From Paenibacillus sp. Root444D2 (lineage in GTDB: Bacteria > Bacillota > Bacilli > Paenibacillales > NBRC-103111): DNA of 64,000 nucleotides. Positions within the stretch are counted from its first letter, which is position 1; every line of letters starts with the position of its first letter. Positions 6,979-15,423 of this stretch are shown piece by piece. The translations under genes and the position numbers were made by a program. The notes beneath the pieces were generated by a model, which worked only from the letters and a program-made list of their open reading frames with translations, was not told the origin of the DNA and did not search any database. The stretch is from positions 77,795 to 141,794 of the forward strand of contig NZ_LMEO01000008.1 of the NCBI RefSeq assembly GCF_001426375.1. The letters are read 5' to 3'.

Positions 6979-8367
6979 CTACAAAGGAATACGAACCTTG
7001 AACGTACTGCCCTCTCCAACTGTGCTTTCCACATGAATAGTACCCCGGCCTGCGTCCACGATGTTCTTGGCGATTGCAAGTCCAAGACCATGGCCGCCGA
7101 TTTGACGCGTTCGCGACTTATCCTGGCGGTAGAAACGGTCGAAGATGCGAGGAAGTGCTTCGGCTGCAATGCCGATCCCATTATCCTTCACTTCTATGAT
7201 GAAACTACGCGCCCCTTTTTCCTTACCCTCTGCTAGCGCTACATGTACCATTCCCTTGCCCGGCGTATACTTAATCGCATTATCGATCAGCAGGATAAGC
7301 AATTGAGTTAATTTCTCAGCGTCCCAATTCACCATCAGCTCATGAGGAGCATGCAGCTCAATGTCGATGTCCTTGGCTTGTGCTAATGGCTGAAGCTTAC
7401 TAATCACTCTTGCGGCTATTTCACTCAGATTAAATAAGGATCGATCCAGCTCGAATTCGCCAGAATCAGAGCGGGCTAGGTGCAGCAATTCGCCGGCCAG
7501 CTTCGTTATGGAGTTAACCTCCTCTTTCATGCCGTTGAGCACGTTCTTCGAGAAGGGGTTGTTATCGATGCTTTCTTCAAGCTGAAGCGCTTCGATCGAT
7601 GTTAGCATGACACTCAGCGGTGTACGCAGCTCATGAGAAGCATCGGCTACGAACTCACGTTGTTTCGCATACGCCTTGGCTATCGGTATAATCGCTTTGC
7701 GTGCCATCAGATGGCTGAACCATAAGGCTAGAACAAAGAAAAGCAGCGCCATCCCGATCAGCAGAATGAGCAGCAGACGGAATAAATCGTTTTGGAACGT
7801 AACTTCCTTCCCTACATATAAGGTTCCGATCCGCGCCCCATTCCATAGCAGTTGACGGTCCGAAACTAGAAACTTGGCATTCTCGCCCAGTTTCGGGCGT
7901 CCTAAGTCGTCTGTAGGCGGCTTATCGAATGTTTGCAAGGTAACTTTCTCGATCCCTTTCCCCTTGAAATGCCCCTTCGCGATAGCCTCTATCACCTGAT
8001 TACGCAGTTCCGGCTGAATCTCATCCCCTAACTGTATGTTCCCATTTTCAGCAATCAAGTAGTAGAACGATTGGTCCGTGCTGATCGAGAAAGCATCCTC
8101 TATAGAGCGTGGGGGCCGTCTATTCGGATCGCTATCTTGGTCGGCCCATTTCTGCAAGGTGCGAATTTCACTGTCAGCAAGCTCATTCAGACCCGTTCGT
8201 TGATCGTTCCAGATGAATAGATAGAGTAGAACATAAACAATGATGACGAACAAACTCAGAAAAGCAATAAGTACACCGCTGTATTGCAGCGTCAACTTAT
8301 TGCGGGTTCGATCGAACAAATCGCCTTCGGATGGCCGTTTTTTTAAAGAGCCCCTGTTAATCTCCAA
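6979..8367 (-). CDS. OmpR-class sensor histidine kinase
   Basis: Transmembrane sensor kinase, 462 residues. Two membrane helices (about 30-52 and 197-219) enclose an extracellular sensor of about 145 residues. The dimerisation domain has ASHELRTPLSV with His245. The ATPase domain has N box LIDNAIKYTPG near 360, VKDNGIGI near 400, FDRFYR and GGHGLGLAIAKNIV. No clear HAMP is visible between helix 2 and the H box; the linker is short. The gene overlaps the response regulator by 11 bases. Architecture resembles CiaH/YkoH kinases. Stimulus unknown; the divergent gene at 9178 is a candidate target. Confidence 0.88.
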   Translation of the reverse strand: MEINRGSLKKRPSEGDLFDRTRNKLTLQYSGVLIAFLSLFVIIVYVLLYLFIWNDQRTGLNELADSEIRTLQKWADQDSDPNRRPPRSIEDAFSISTDQSFYYLIAENGNIQLGDEIQPELRNQVIEAIAKGHFKGKGIEKVTLQTFDKPPTDDLGRPKLGENAKFLVSDRQLLWNGARIGTLYVGKEVTFQNDLFRLLLILLIGMALLFFVLALWFSHLMARKAIIPIAKAYAKQREFVADASHELRTPLSVMLTSIEALQLEESIDNNPFSKNVLNGMKEEVNSITKLAGELLHLARSDSGEFELDRSLFNLSEIAARVISKLQPLAQAKDIDIELHAPHELMVNWDAEKLTQLLILLIDNAIKYTPGKGMVHVALAEGKEKGARSFIIEVKDNGIGIAAEALPRIFDRFYRQDKSRTRQIGGHGLGLAIAKNIVDAGRGTIHVESTVGEGSTFKVRIPL

Positions 8368-9031
8368 TTTTATAACCTACGCCTCTCACGCTCTGAATGA
8401 GCTCCCGTGAGTAGGAGGGCTCGAGCTTCTTTCGAATTAATTTCACAGTAGCATCGATCGTCTTTAGATTTACTTCGGCATCAAGACCCCATACTTTGTC
8501 CAGGATGACCTCGCGGGTCAGTGTACGTCCTTTGTTCTGCAGCAGCAGGTCTAGAATTTGAAATTCCCGCGGGGATAATTGGATTTCTTGTTCGCCTTGA
8601 ATGACGACTTGACTCATCCGCTGCAGCTCTAGATCACGAATACGGATGACATCCTCCTGAATGGGAACGAAGTTTCTGCGCATTAATGCTCGCAAACGTG
8701 CCAGCAGTTCGTCCATCTCGAACGGCTTGACCAAATAATCGTCGGCTCCCGCATCGAGACCTTCCACACGATCCTGCAAAGCATCCTTCGCAGTCAGCAT
8801 CAGAATCGCACCGAGATAGCCCCTTTTACGAAGTTTAGCACACGTTTCGAGACCATCCCCACCCGGCATCATCCAATCGAGAACGATAACATCGTAGCTG
8901 GAAGCCGTCGCATAGTCGAACGCATCGCTGCCCGTCTTCACCCAATCAACCGTGCATCCAGACTTTTTTCTCAACATATGCACGGTCAGTTCACCCAGAC
9001 GACTATCATCTTCCGCCAATAAAATTTTCAT
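8357..9031 (-). CDS. OmpR/PhoB-family response regulator
   Basis: Receiver domain followed by a winged-helix DNA-binding domain, 224 residues from ATG 9031. The receiver has AEDD, phosphoacceptor Asp in VLDWMMPGGDG (residue 52), and LVKPFEMDELLARL. The Trans_reg_C domain shows LSPREFQILDLLLQNKGRTL and ATVKLIRKKLEP ending in RGVGYKI. An upstream ATG at 9043 is in frame, but GGGGAAG is spaced better for 9031. It is coupled with the kinase by overlap. It probably binds the CTTTCACCA repeats just upstream. Confidence 0.9.
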   Translation of the reverse strand: MKILLAEDDSRLGELTVHMLRKKSGCTVDWVKTGSDAFDYATASSYDVIVLDWMMPGGDGLETCAKLRKRGYLGAILMLTAKDALQDRVEGLDAGADDYLVKPFEMDELLARLRALMRRNFVPIQEDVIRIRDLELQRMSQVVIQGEQEIQLSPREFQILDLLLQNKGRTLTREVILDKVWGLDAEVNLKTIDATVKLIRKKLEPSYSRELIQSVRGVGYKIGD

Positions 9032-9082
9032 TTTCTTCCCCATTTCCCGATTTTACCATCTTCAAAAAAGTATAACCGAAAG

Positions 9083-9110
9083 CTTTCGTGCTTTCACCAT
9101 ACTTTCACCA
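9083..9110. promoter_or_regulatory. Direct repeats CTTTCACCA, candidate operator of the OmpR-type regulator
   Basis: CTTTCACCA occurs at 9091-9099 and 9102-9110, an 11-base period, with a third CTTTC at 9083. OmpR/PhoB-family regulators typically bind direct repeats spaced 10-11 bases. The site lies between the regulator gene and the divergent secreted-protein gene. Confidence 0.5.
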
Positions 9111-9177
9111 AGTCCAAGTAACATAGGTTTCAAGAAACAAACACAAACAATCTAAGAAAATGAAGGGAAGAATGACG

Positions 9178-9915
9178 ATGAACTTAAAAACGAAAATCAT
9201 TACCACTAGTACGCTAGTGGCCATAATTGTAGTAAGTGGAGGCATTGCACTGAGCAGTAATAACACGGTATTAGCAGCAGGAAATAATAAAGCGGTTAAG
9301 GATGCACCCGCAAGAGAAGCAGGCAACAAAGGAGGACAGAACTGTAAACCTGATCCCGCTCCTGCTCCACCATCAAGCCCAACTCCATCTGCGGGCATAA
9401 CGAATGGCAGCAATCCTGGTCAAGCAGATAATTCCGTCGTGATATCGGGTGGTTTTAACACAGATCCGCAAGACCATGGCAGGCCTATCGTACTTATTGC
9501 CGCGGCCCTTGGGGTACCCACTGCGGTTTTTAGAGAGGCATTTCGCGGCGTAACGCCTGCAGGACTGGATAGTGGACCAACCTCCGAACAAGCTCAGCAA
9601 AATAAAGCAGCTCTCCTTAAAGTTCTGGCCCCCTATGGGATCACGAATGAACGCTTAGATGAGGTGTCCAACTATTACCGTTATAACGGAAGAAAAAGTG
9701 ATACATGGCAAAAGACGCAAGCAACCGCAACCGCAATAGTTACGAATGGCATTGTGATGACTGGTGTAACCATTACAAATCCAGGGGCAGGTTATTCTTC
9801 CAATCCAACGATCACCGTAACGGGACCAAACGGTACATTCACTGCGACAGCTACATTAGCCTACACGAAAGACTTTAAAACAAATGGAAGCATTTCTGCT
9901 ATCACTATCAAATAG
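9178..9915 (+). CDS. Secreted protein with C-terminal glycine-rich beta repeat, unknown function
   Basis: Start ATG 9178 is chosen over 9160 and 9172 because GAAGGGAAG is spaced 8 bases from it. A signal peptide (LKTKIITTSTLVAIIVVSGGIALS, cleavage near VLAAG) is followed by a Pro/Ser-rich linker (DPAPAPPSSPTPS). A central helical region (VAFREA, TSEQAQQNKAALLKVLAPYG) follows. The C-terminal segment NPGAGYSSNPTITVTGPNG resembles beta-strand repeats in extracellular and phage proteins. The helical part is reminiscent of small secreted cross-wall proteins, but I do not recognise a family. It is divergent from an OmpR-type two-component system that may control it. Confidence 0.7.
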   Translation: MNLKTKIITTSTLVAIIVVSGGIALSSNNTVLAAGNNKAVKDAPAREAGNKGGQNCKPDPAPAPPSSPTPSAGITNGSNPGQADNSVVISGGFNTDPQDHGRPIVLIAAALGVPTAVFREAFRGVTPAGLDSGPTSEQAQQNKAALLKVLAPYGITNERLDEVSNYYRYNGRKSDTWQKTQATATAIVTNGIVMTGVTITNPGAGYSSNPTITVTGPNGTFTATATLAYTKDFKTNGSISAITIK

Positions 9916-9954
9916 AAACGTGTATAAACTTTACTCGCTTTAACACCCAATAAA

Positions 9955-9985
9955 TCAAAAAAGCACCCTCTCAGGTGCTTTTTGT
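9955..9985 (+). terminator. Intrinsic terminator
   Basis: AAAAAAGCACC-CTCTCA-GGTGCTTTTT, directly downstream of the secreted-protein gene. The same AAGCACC/GGTGCTT core recurs near 15935, 18400 and 21115. Confidence 0.85.
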
Positions 9986-10039
9986 GCTTATGCTAGTAAA
10001 GTACTTCTTAACGCTTCCTAAACTACCTTGCAAAAAGGC

Positions 10040-10567
10040 TTATGATGTGAAATACGGGGGTACTTTTAACCACCCTTTTCTCATTAATACATCTTTTAAC
10101 GTTATCGCGTATGTAAACTTCTTCATCTGAAATTTGGCGAACATTGCCGCAACATCCGGCCGTACTGCCTCTGTCATGCCCCGGCAAGCATAATTTATAC
10201 CCAGTACAATATTGAAGCTGAGAAGACTCGCTATTTCCTCATCAGAAAGTTTGGATCCCTCCGGAATATTTCGAAAATCGCCAACCGGTTTATTCGGCGA
10301 CGCCTCGGGCATCGGGACACCTTCTGCTTTTAAAAACTCAGTTAACTCTGCAAATATGGGACCATGAACATCGTTAATGACTTCTTTCAACTTCTCCTGT
10401 AGTTCAAGGTCCTCTACAATATTATAAGATACCTGTTCGCCGCGCATGGTTTGTTCCGTTGCGGTCAAATAAAACCATAGATTCATGACTTCTCCGACGT
10501 TTAAAGGCGGCTTTTTACCATCGAGAAACGGCTTAATCGCATCATTGAGTACTTCCATGATATTCAT
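10040..10567 (-). CDS. DUF3231 family protein
   Basis: A 175-residue protein of the DUF3231 family, common in spore-forming Firmicutes and related to coat-associated ferritin-like helical bundles. Visible family features are the N-terminal NLWFYLTATEQTMR, the central LSDEEIASLLSFNIVLGINY segment and the C-terminal LMRKGWLKVPPYF. Many members carry two such units; this one has one. Start ATG 10567 follows AAGGAG at 8 bases. Function is unknown. No metal-binding set is obvious. Confidence 0.78.
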   Translation of the reverse strand: MNIMEVLNDAIKPFLDGKKPPLNVGEVMNLWFYLTATEQTMRGEQVSYNIVEDLELQEKLKEVINDVHGPIFAELTEFLKAEGVPMPEASPNKPVGDFRNIPEGSKLSDEEIASLLSFNIVLGINYACRGMTEAVRPDVAAMFAKFQMKKFTYAITLKDVLMRKGWLKVPPYFTS

Positions 10568-10626
10568 GTTCGCAGCTCCTTTTTGCTAGTTAGAGTACCC
10601 ATCTGCCTAATTTTTATTTCATGCTT

Positions 10627-12333
10627 TTAATTGAAATATTTCTCGACCATTTTTTCAGCAGTGCGAGTGGCGAGAGCTTGCGTTGTAAGCGTTGGATTTG
10701 CCCCGCCCAATGCGTTAAAATGCACACTATTATCAGCTATAAATAACCGCTTGACCTGATAGGATTCACAGTTGTCATCAACGACAAACCCCATCCTCAT
10801 TGTGCTCTCCATATGTATCATCAGGGAAGCCGGCCAATCCGTCCGGAGCACCTTCTTGGCTCCTGCTTTCCGCAAAATGTCCACTGCGATTTTAACCAAT
10901 TCGTTGCGGTTCCTACTCCCTCGTTGTCCGCCAACGTAGCTCACCTTCGGGACAGGTCCATGTTCATCCTTATTGGCCAAATCAACCGTAACCCTGTTTC
11001 GATAATCCACCTCATCATCGGCAAATATGACTATGCTTAACGTTCTTCGATAGTTTTCCATCCACTGCTGCAGCTCAAGCCCTACAACTCGACCTCGCGC
11101 ATACCACGGCATACTGGTGAAAGGCGACTGCAAGGAGCTGTATCCTGATTGACTTACTCCATAGCTCATGGAGGCGGTTAATCCTGGGCTCATCCCTGTA
11201 ACCAAAATGGACCCAAGTCCAGGATAGTCCAGCCTCCCCCCAGATGTATGGCCTACAAAGGGATTGATATCCGGGCTTCCCAGAATGGCAATCAGATCTC
11301 TTTCATCGAACATTCCTGTGACCCAGTCAAAATAATGATTAACCAATCCCCGTCCTACCCATGGATTACTGGGTAAACCAGAATTTAGCCAAAGCCGGGG
11401 AGTTTCAATCGTTCCGGCAGCCATGACCACGACTCCAGCTCTGATCTCTTCTATCTCCCCTGTCCATGTATCCCTTATACGTACACCTAACGCGCGCAAC
11501 CCTTCCGTCAGATGAGTCTCCGTCAAAATTTGGGTCACAAAGGCATTGGGCCTTATGGTTACACGGCCTGTCTTTAAGGCTAGCGGGACATAGCTAACGT
11601 TGGTTGAACGCTTTGCAATTTTATCCACAGAGGGCCCGTGCGGGCATCCGTTGATACAATGACCAGCAAGCGTACAGCCTTGCATCCAAGACAACTGTTC
11701 AACGGAATAGTCTGGATTGGTAAGGTTCTTATTCGGAGGCAGAATAGCGTTGGGCTGCGGGCGATAGCCAGGAACTGTCACATCCAATGTAGGAATCAGC
11801 TGCCAACCGGCCTTTTTTGCACCGTAAAAAAACAGCTCCTCTTTGGAAGTCATAGGCGCAAACTCAACCGGCAGCGTCGCTTCGACCTTTTCATAATAAG
11901 GAATAAGCGCGCGATAAGAAATCGGCCAAACACGGTCAACCGTCACTGGAAAAGCGCGCGGAGAATTGGCAAGATAGGATTGCGTCGTCCCTCCTACACC
12001 GGAATTTTGCCAAATAAACCCCCGCCTCGTTACATTCCGAAACCACGGAGAGCGATTCCTATCAGCAGGCCCCCATCGAAGTCTGCCTGTAATCAAGTCA
12101 TTCATCTCTCCCTCATCCTTGTTGTATTGCTCCTTAAACAGAAATATATTCAAGTCGTCCGACTTGGAGCTGCTTTGGGCTCCTTGGTTCTTATTCGGGT
12201 CAGGCCACTGTGAATTCCCATACCAGGGACCTGCCTCCAATACCAAGACCTGAAGACCTTTTTCCCCAAGCTCTTTGGCGATTACAGCCCCACCGCCACC
12301 CGAGCCAATCACAATAACATCCGGATCAGTCAC
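10627..12333 (-). CDS. GMC-family FAD oxidoreductase (gluconate 2-dehydrogenase large-subunit type)
   Basis: Flavoenzyme of the glucose-methanol-choline family that oxidises a sugar or alcohol, the natural substrate unknown. The FAD fold starts with VIVIGSGGGGAVIAKELGEKG. A cysteine-rich insert (CTLAGHCINGCPHG) is typical of the gluconate/sorbitol dehydrogenase branch. The C-terminal GMC domain has HMESTMRMG and NALGGANPTLTTQALATRTA. A longer frame begins at ATG 12354, but GTG 12333 is spaced 9 bases from AAAGGGGG and overlaps the stop of the upstream gene. The small subunit is encoded directly upstream. No cytochrome c subunit is visible. A paralogous, frameshifted copy lies at 60910-62473. 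Confidence 0.85.
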   Translation of the reverse strand: MTDPDVIVIGSGGGGAVIAKELGEKGLQVLVLEAGPWYGNSQWPDPNKNQGAQSSSKSDDLNIFLFKEQYNKDEGEMNDLITGRLRWGPADRNRSPWFRNVTRRGFIWQNSGVGGTTQSYLANSPRAFPVTVDRVWPISYRALIPYYEKVEATLPVEFAPMTSKEELFFYGAKKAGWQLIPTLDVTVPGYRPQPNAILPPNKNLTNPDYSVEQLSWMQGCTLAGHCINGCPHGPSVDKIAKRSTNVSYVPLALKTGRVTIRPNAFVTQILTETHLTEGLRALGVRIRDTWTGEIEEIRAGVVVMAAGTIETPRLWLNSGLPSNPWVGRGLVNHYFDWVTGMFDERDLIAILGSPDINPFVGHTSGGRLDYPGLGSILVTGMSPGLTASMSYGVSQSGYSSLQSPFTSMPWYARGRVVGLELQQWMENYRRTLSIVIFADDEVDYRNRVTVDLANKDEHGPVPKVSYVGGQRGSRNRNELVKIAVDILRKAGAKKVLRTDWPASLMIHMESTMRMGFVVDDNCESYQVKRLFIADNSVHFNALGGANPTLTTQALATRTAEKMVEKYFN

Positions 12334-13006
12334 TCGGATATTCCCCCTTTGCATGAGGATATTTCAACAAAAATCCTCGAAAATCACGGTATCCGAATGC
12401 TGGCCCGGGATAATCGGCCAGACGCCAGCCCGGAGGAAAAAACTCAACCTGGCGGTAGTCTGGAGGAAAAAGACGGGTTGTTCCATACCCGTACCATTCT
12501 GAATAGTAACCGAACATCGTTAACTGAGATAACGAATCTATCATGGTTTGAATCATTCCGGGGTTGTTTTGGTAAGGAGGAGGGACCAAGTGGAGAGGGA
12601 TCTCAAGCTGATCCAATAAAGCCAATGTTTGCAGCCTATCTTCGCGAGACAGAGTAGAAAACGGTCCACCTCCGTGGAAAAACCAAGGGTTTAACGGAAG
12701 CTGAGCTAGCCCTCTTCGAATTAATTGCTCAGCCCCCCTATCAAGTAATTGAGCAGTTGACCTTGAAAGAGGCATCTGAATTGGATGCTCGTCATTTACA
12801 GGAACAAATTGCGAATGATCGAGCTCGTTCATCACGAATTCATCCACACAGAGCTGAACCGCCCCGGCTGCAGGTACCGTTCCTACCACCTCTACTTGTC
12901 GTAGTGTAGGCGGAATTATAGTATCCACCACTGCTTGAAAAGTCGCCCTGACGTATATATCCCCTGTGCCTTTGCTTCCATTGGAACGCGACACTGAACT
13001 CACCAC
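12326..13006 (-). CDS. Gluconate 2-dehydrogenase subunit 3 family protein
   Basis: Small partner subunit of the downstream GMC oxidoreductase. Family features are the N-terminal RATFQAVVDTIIPPT, the helical middle (LSREDRLQTLALL) and the aromatic end YSEWYGYGTTRLFPPD, RLADYPGPAFGYRDF. No Tat or Sec signal is convincing at the N-terminus, although related subunits are often exported. The stop overlaps the GTG start of the large subunit, so the two genes are translationally coupled. The start (ATG 13006) has only a weak upstream site; VRATFQ could mark a later start. Confidence 0.8.
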   Translation of the reverse strand: MVSSVSRSNGSKGTGDIYVRATFQAVVDTIIPPTLRQVEVVGTVPAAGAVQLCVDEFVMNELDHSQFVPVNDEHPIQMPLSRSTAQLLDRGAEQLIRRGLAQLPLNPWFFHGGGPFSTLSREDRLQTLALLDQLEIPLHLVPPPYQNNPGMIQTMIDSLSQLTMFGYYSEWYGYGTTRLFPPDYRQVEFFPPGWRLADYPGPAFGYRDFRGFLLKYPHAKGEYPSD

Positions 13007-13119
13007 CCCATTTAATCGAGCCGCTTCGTATACTTCTACATATATTTGAATCTGTGCTCACTATGTCAAAATAATGGACAATAGGTGTACGCAGAGGGAA
13101 ATATTGGTGCTTAATACAA

Positions 13120-13157
13120 TAAAAGAGCCTGCCAACGATCACGTGGCAAAGCTCTAT
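13120..13157. terminator. Hairpin with terminator character
   Basis: AAAAGAGCCTGCCA then an 8-base loop and TGGCAAAGCTCTATCTT form an imperfect stem. It lies between the small minus-strand ORF at 13191 and the start of the GMC operon, and could end minus-strand transcription of that ORF. Confidence 0.5.
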
Positions 13158-13190
13158 CTTGCGGCTTAAGGCATCTCTCCATTACTGCCC

Positions 13191-13349
13191 CTATCGGTCT
13201 CTAACAGTCGAACCCCTGTCTGAATTACCCCATGGATACTCCGTCACCAAATAGTCGGCGAACTTCTTGCTTTCCTCTCGTCGGTGTTTTCTCATTTCCG
13301 CCGCGATTTTCCTCTCACCACTTCTTAAATCTTCTCTGATCACTTTCAC
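13191..13349 (-). CDS. Possible small or remnant CDS, unknown
   Basis: A 52-codon frame starting at GTG 13349 with GAGG five bases upstream: KVIREDLRSGERKIAAEM, RKHRREESKKFADYLVTEY and a stop at 13191. The charged, helical sequence looks protein-coding rather than random. The frame stays open about 20 codons further upstream without an ATG, so it may be a remnant of a longer gene. The rest of 13007-13580 shows no other gene. The last codons overlap a stretch resembling the ssrA T arm (13206-13223). Confidence 0.35.
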   Translation of the reverse strand: MKVIREDLRSGERKIAAEMRKHRREESKKFADYLVTEYPWGNSDRGSTVRDR

Positions 13350-13499
13350 AAAAACCTCTATGTGACGAAGGACTCTAAGGAAACAGAATCCGTTGGCATC
13401 GAGTTTCTCTTATAATTTCTTTTCCAACATATCCACACAACTTTCTTACAAAATGTAGTCATTCGGACATTTTTCCCCGATCATGATTCCGCTATGCTT

Positions 13500-13546
13500 A
13501 TTAAAAAAACACTACCCAATTCATATGAATGGATAGTGTCTTATTG
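13500..13546 (-). terminator. Terminator of the EamA transporter gene
   Basis: Read on the minus strand: ACACTATCCATTCAT then ATGAATTGGGTAGTGT and TTTTTTT. It lies 35 bases after the transporter stop. Confidence 0.85.
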
Positions 13547-13580
13547 ATTTAATATGGAGGTATGTTCCCTCCGCTTTCAC

Positions 13581-14516
13581 TTAGGTATTAACAGATTTTC
13601 CACCTACAGAGGGAAGTCTGCTATCTCTTTTCTTTAAAGTCCCTATCACAATACCAACCGTGGTAAGAAGAAAGGCCACAACGTGAATCCAACCAATTTT
13701 TTCATCCAAAAAAATAATTCCCCCAACCATACTGGCAAAAGGCAGCCCGTTTAGAAACATCGCTGTTTTATTGGCACCTAGAAATTTTATACCATGATTC
13801 CACCCTAGTGTACCCAGTGAAGACGCTCCCCAAGCTGACATCAACATAACGGCCCAAGCGATGGCTGGCAAATGAATCTGAGCATACGACGAAGGCCCAA
13901 AGAAAGTCACCGTACCCAGATTTAACATGACTCCCCCAATTAGCGTGGAATAGGTAGTGACAACTAAAGTTGGCATGGAGGTTGTCGACAACTTCTTGAT
14001 GAACAATGCACCAACAACATAAGCCAACATGGATAGAAGCATGATGACATCTCCCCATCCAGATAAACCAACCGAACTATCTGCTGATTTGGAGGTCACC
14101 ACCAAAACGACCCCTGAGAATCCAAACAGAATGCCGAGGCCTAATCTCATACTGAATTTTTCACCAATGAAAATGGATGCAAGCAGAGCGGTAGTTAGCG
14201 GATTTAATCCTAGGATCAGCGATGCATTTGTAGCTGTAGTCGTTACAACCCCATAAGCTAGAAATAACTGATGAAAGAAAATCGATGTTAGCCCAATAAG
14301 AAAAAGAAGCCCCCACTGTTTTGCATTGGGTTTATAGAATCCATACTTTTTAAGTACAAACGGAAGCAGCACAATTCCAGCGAGCGGTATCCTAATTGCG
14401 GCTACTAACATGGGCGAGATAAACTGTGTAAGGTATTTTACCATTACAATATTTAACCCCCATGAGATGACCACCAAAGCTAGGATGAAATAAATGGTTT
14501 TCTCTGACTTTACCAA
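13581..14516 (-). CDS. EamA/DMT-superfamily transporter
   Basis: A drug/metabolite-type permease with ten predicted membrane helices in two EamA repeats (about 8-140 and 155-290). Diagnostic stretches are SWGLNIVMVKYL in helix 1, LGLNPLTTALLASIFIGEKF at the end of repeat 1, and FLNGLPFASMVGGIIFLDEKIG in repeat 2. Substrate cannot be read from sequence; relatives export amino acids, nucleosides or small drugs. The start is TTG 14516 with no strong ribosome site. It is a single gene with its own terminator. Confidence 0.85.
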   Translation of the reverse strand: MVKSEKTIYFILALVVISWGLNIVMVKYLTQFISPMLVAAIRIPLAGIVLLPFVLKKYGFYKPNAKQWGLLFLIGLTSIFFHQLFLAYGVVTTTATNASLILGLNPLTTALLASIFIGEKFSMRLGLGILFGFSGVVLVVTSKSADSSVGLSGWGDVIMLLSMLAYVVGALFIKKLSTTSMPTLVVTTYSTLIGGVMLNLGTVTFFGPSSYAQIHLPAIAWAVMLMSAWGASSLGTLGWNHGIKFLGANKTAMFLNGLPFASMVGGIIFLDEKIGWIHVVAFLLTTVGIVIGTLKKRDSRLPSVGGKSVNT

Positions 14517-14572
14517 GTTGATGTACGCCTGCCTCTCTATCGATTATTGATTAATACTATCTTATTACACCA

Positions 14573-14602
14573 CAAAAAGACACCTAAGACGGTGTCTTCT
14601 AG
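14573..14602 (-). terminator. Intrinsic terminator
   Basis: On the minus strand GACACC-GTCTTA-GGTGTC is followed by TTTTTG. It lies upstream of the EamA gene although no minus-strand gene is recognised between it and 15420, so it may end transcripts from the decayed gene at 15420-15554. Confidence 0.65.
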
Positions 14603-14772
14603 TACCTATCATCTTTCTACACTCTTTGCTTCCATTTTAATAGATCATATAGTACCTATACTTGTTCCTATTAGGCCGAGCTGCTTTTTTGATTTACATA
14701 TCTGTGCATAGACGAGCTAAATGGTACATATTTATGAAAGAGAATTCCCTGGAAGGAGGCGAATTACTACAT

Positions 14773-15423
14773 ATGGAACATCTTTTACCACTACAAATAG
14801 AATTTATTCTACAGTTTGGTATCGTCTTTTTTTGGACAATTGCTTATATATGGATCATTTATAAAGGGTTCCGGGATCGAACCTGCGGAATGCCAATTGC
14901 CGCTCTGTGTGCAAATATTACTTGGGAATTTCTATTTTCCCTCGTCATGCCTTTCCACCCACTCCAGCAAATCGTAACTTTACTATGGCTTTTATTAGAC
15001 TGTATCATCCTGTTTCAATTTTTCTATTATTCAAAAAGCCTATCTCCTAAATGGCCTATAAAACCTATAGTCCTCTCCCTACTTTTCATTGCTCTACTGC
15101 TTCACTACGGAATGGCTATCGAATTTCATGACCCTGAGGGCAAATATTCCGCATTTGGAATCAATCTAATGATGTCTATCCTATTTATAAAAATGCTGCT
15201 GAAACAAGATTTACACGGCCAATCCATCTACATCGCCTACTCTAAAATGGTCGGTACCCTTTGCGCATCTATTTGGTGCTATTCCCTAAACCCGCATTCC
15301 ATCTTATTAAATATAATATACATTCTGATATTTATTCTAGACGTCGTTTACATCCTGTTGGTGTATAGCAAGTCTGTTAAGATCATTCATAGATCCACTA
15401 TAACTCACCGTTCCTTCTATTAA
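14773..15423 (+). CDS. Seven-helix membrane protein resembling Pyr4/PaxB-type terpene cyclases
   Basis: A 216-residue, very hydrophobic protein with about seven membrane helices. Helix 1-2 reads IWIIYKGFRDRTCGMPIAAL followed by CANITWEFLFSL (Glu52), and the last helix holds ILDVVYILL (Asp190). A WE motif in the second helix and a D-V-Y motif in the last helix are what I know of membrane-bound terpene cyclases of the Pyr4/PaxB type, where two acidic residues are essential. Length and topology fit. The frame opens at 14662, but ATG 14773 behind AAGGAGG is the better start. No prenyltransferase or epoxidase gene is nearby, so the substrate is unknown. Family assignment is by eye. Confidence 0.5.
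   Translation: MEHLLPLQIEFILQFGIVFFWTIAYIWIIYKGFRDRTCGMPIAALCANITWEFLFSLVMPFHPLQQIVTLLWLLLDCIILFQFFYYSKSLSPKWPIKPIVLSLLFIALLLHYGMAIEFHDPEGKYSAFGINLMMSILFIKMLLKQDLHGQSIYIAYSKMVGTLCASIWCYSLNPHSILLNIIYILIFILDVVYILLVYSKSVKIIHRSTITHRSFY

Noticed and set aside
13206..13223. Stretch resembling the ssrA T arm (AGTCGAACCCCTGTC)
   Set aside because: Only about 15-18 bases match, and it lies inside a plausible short reading frame, so I do not call it another ssrA remnant.
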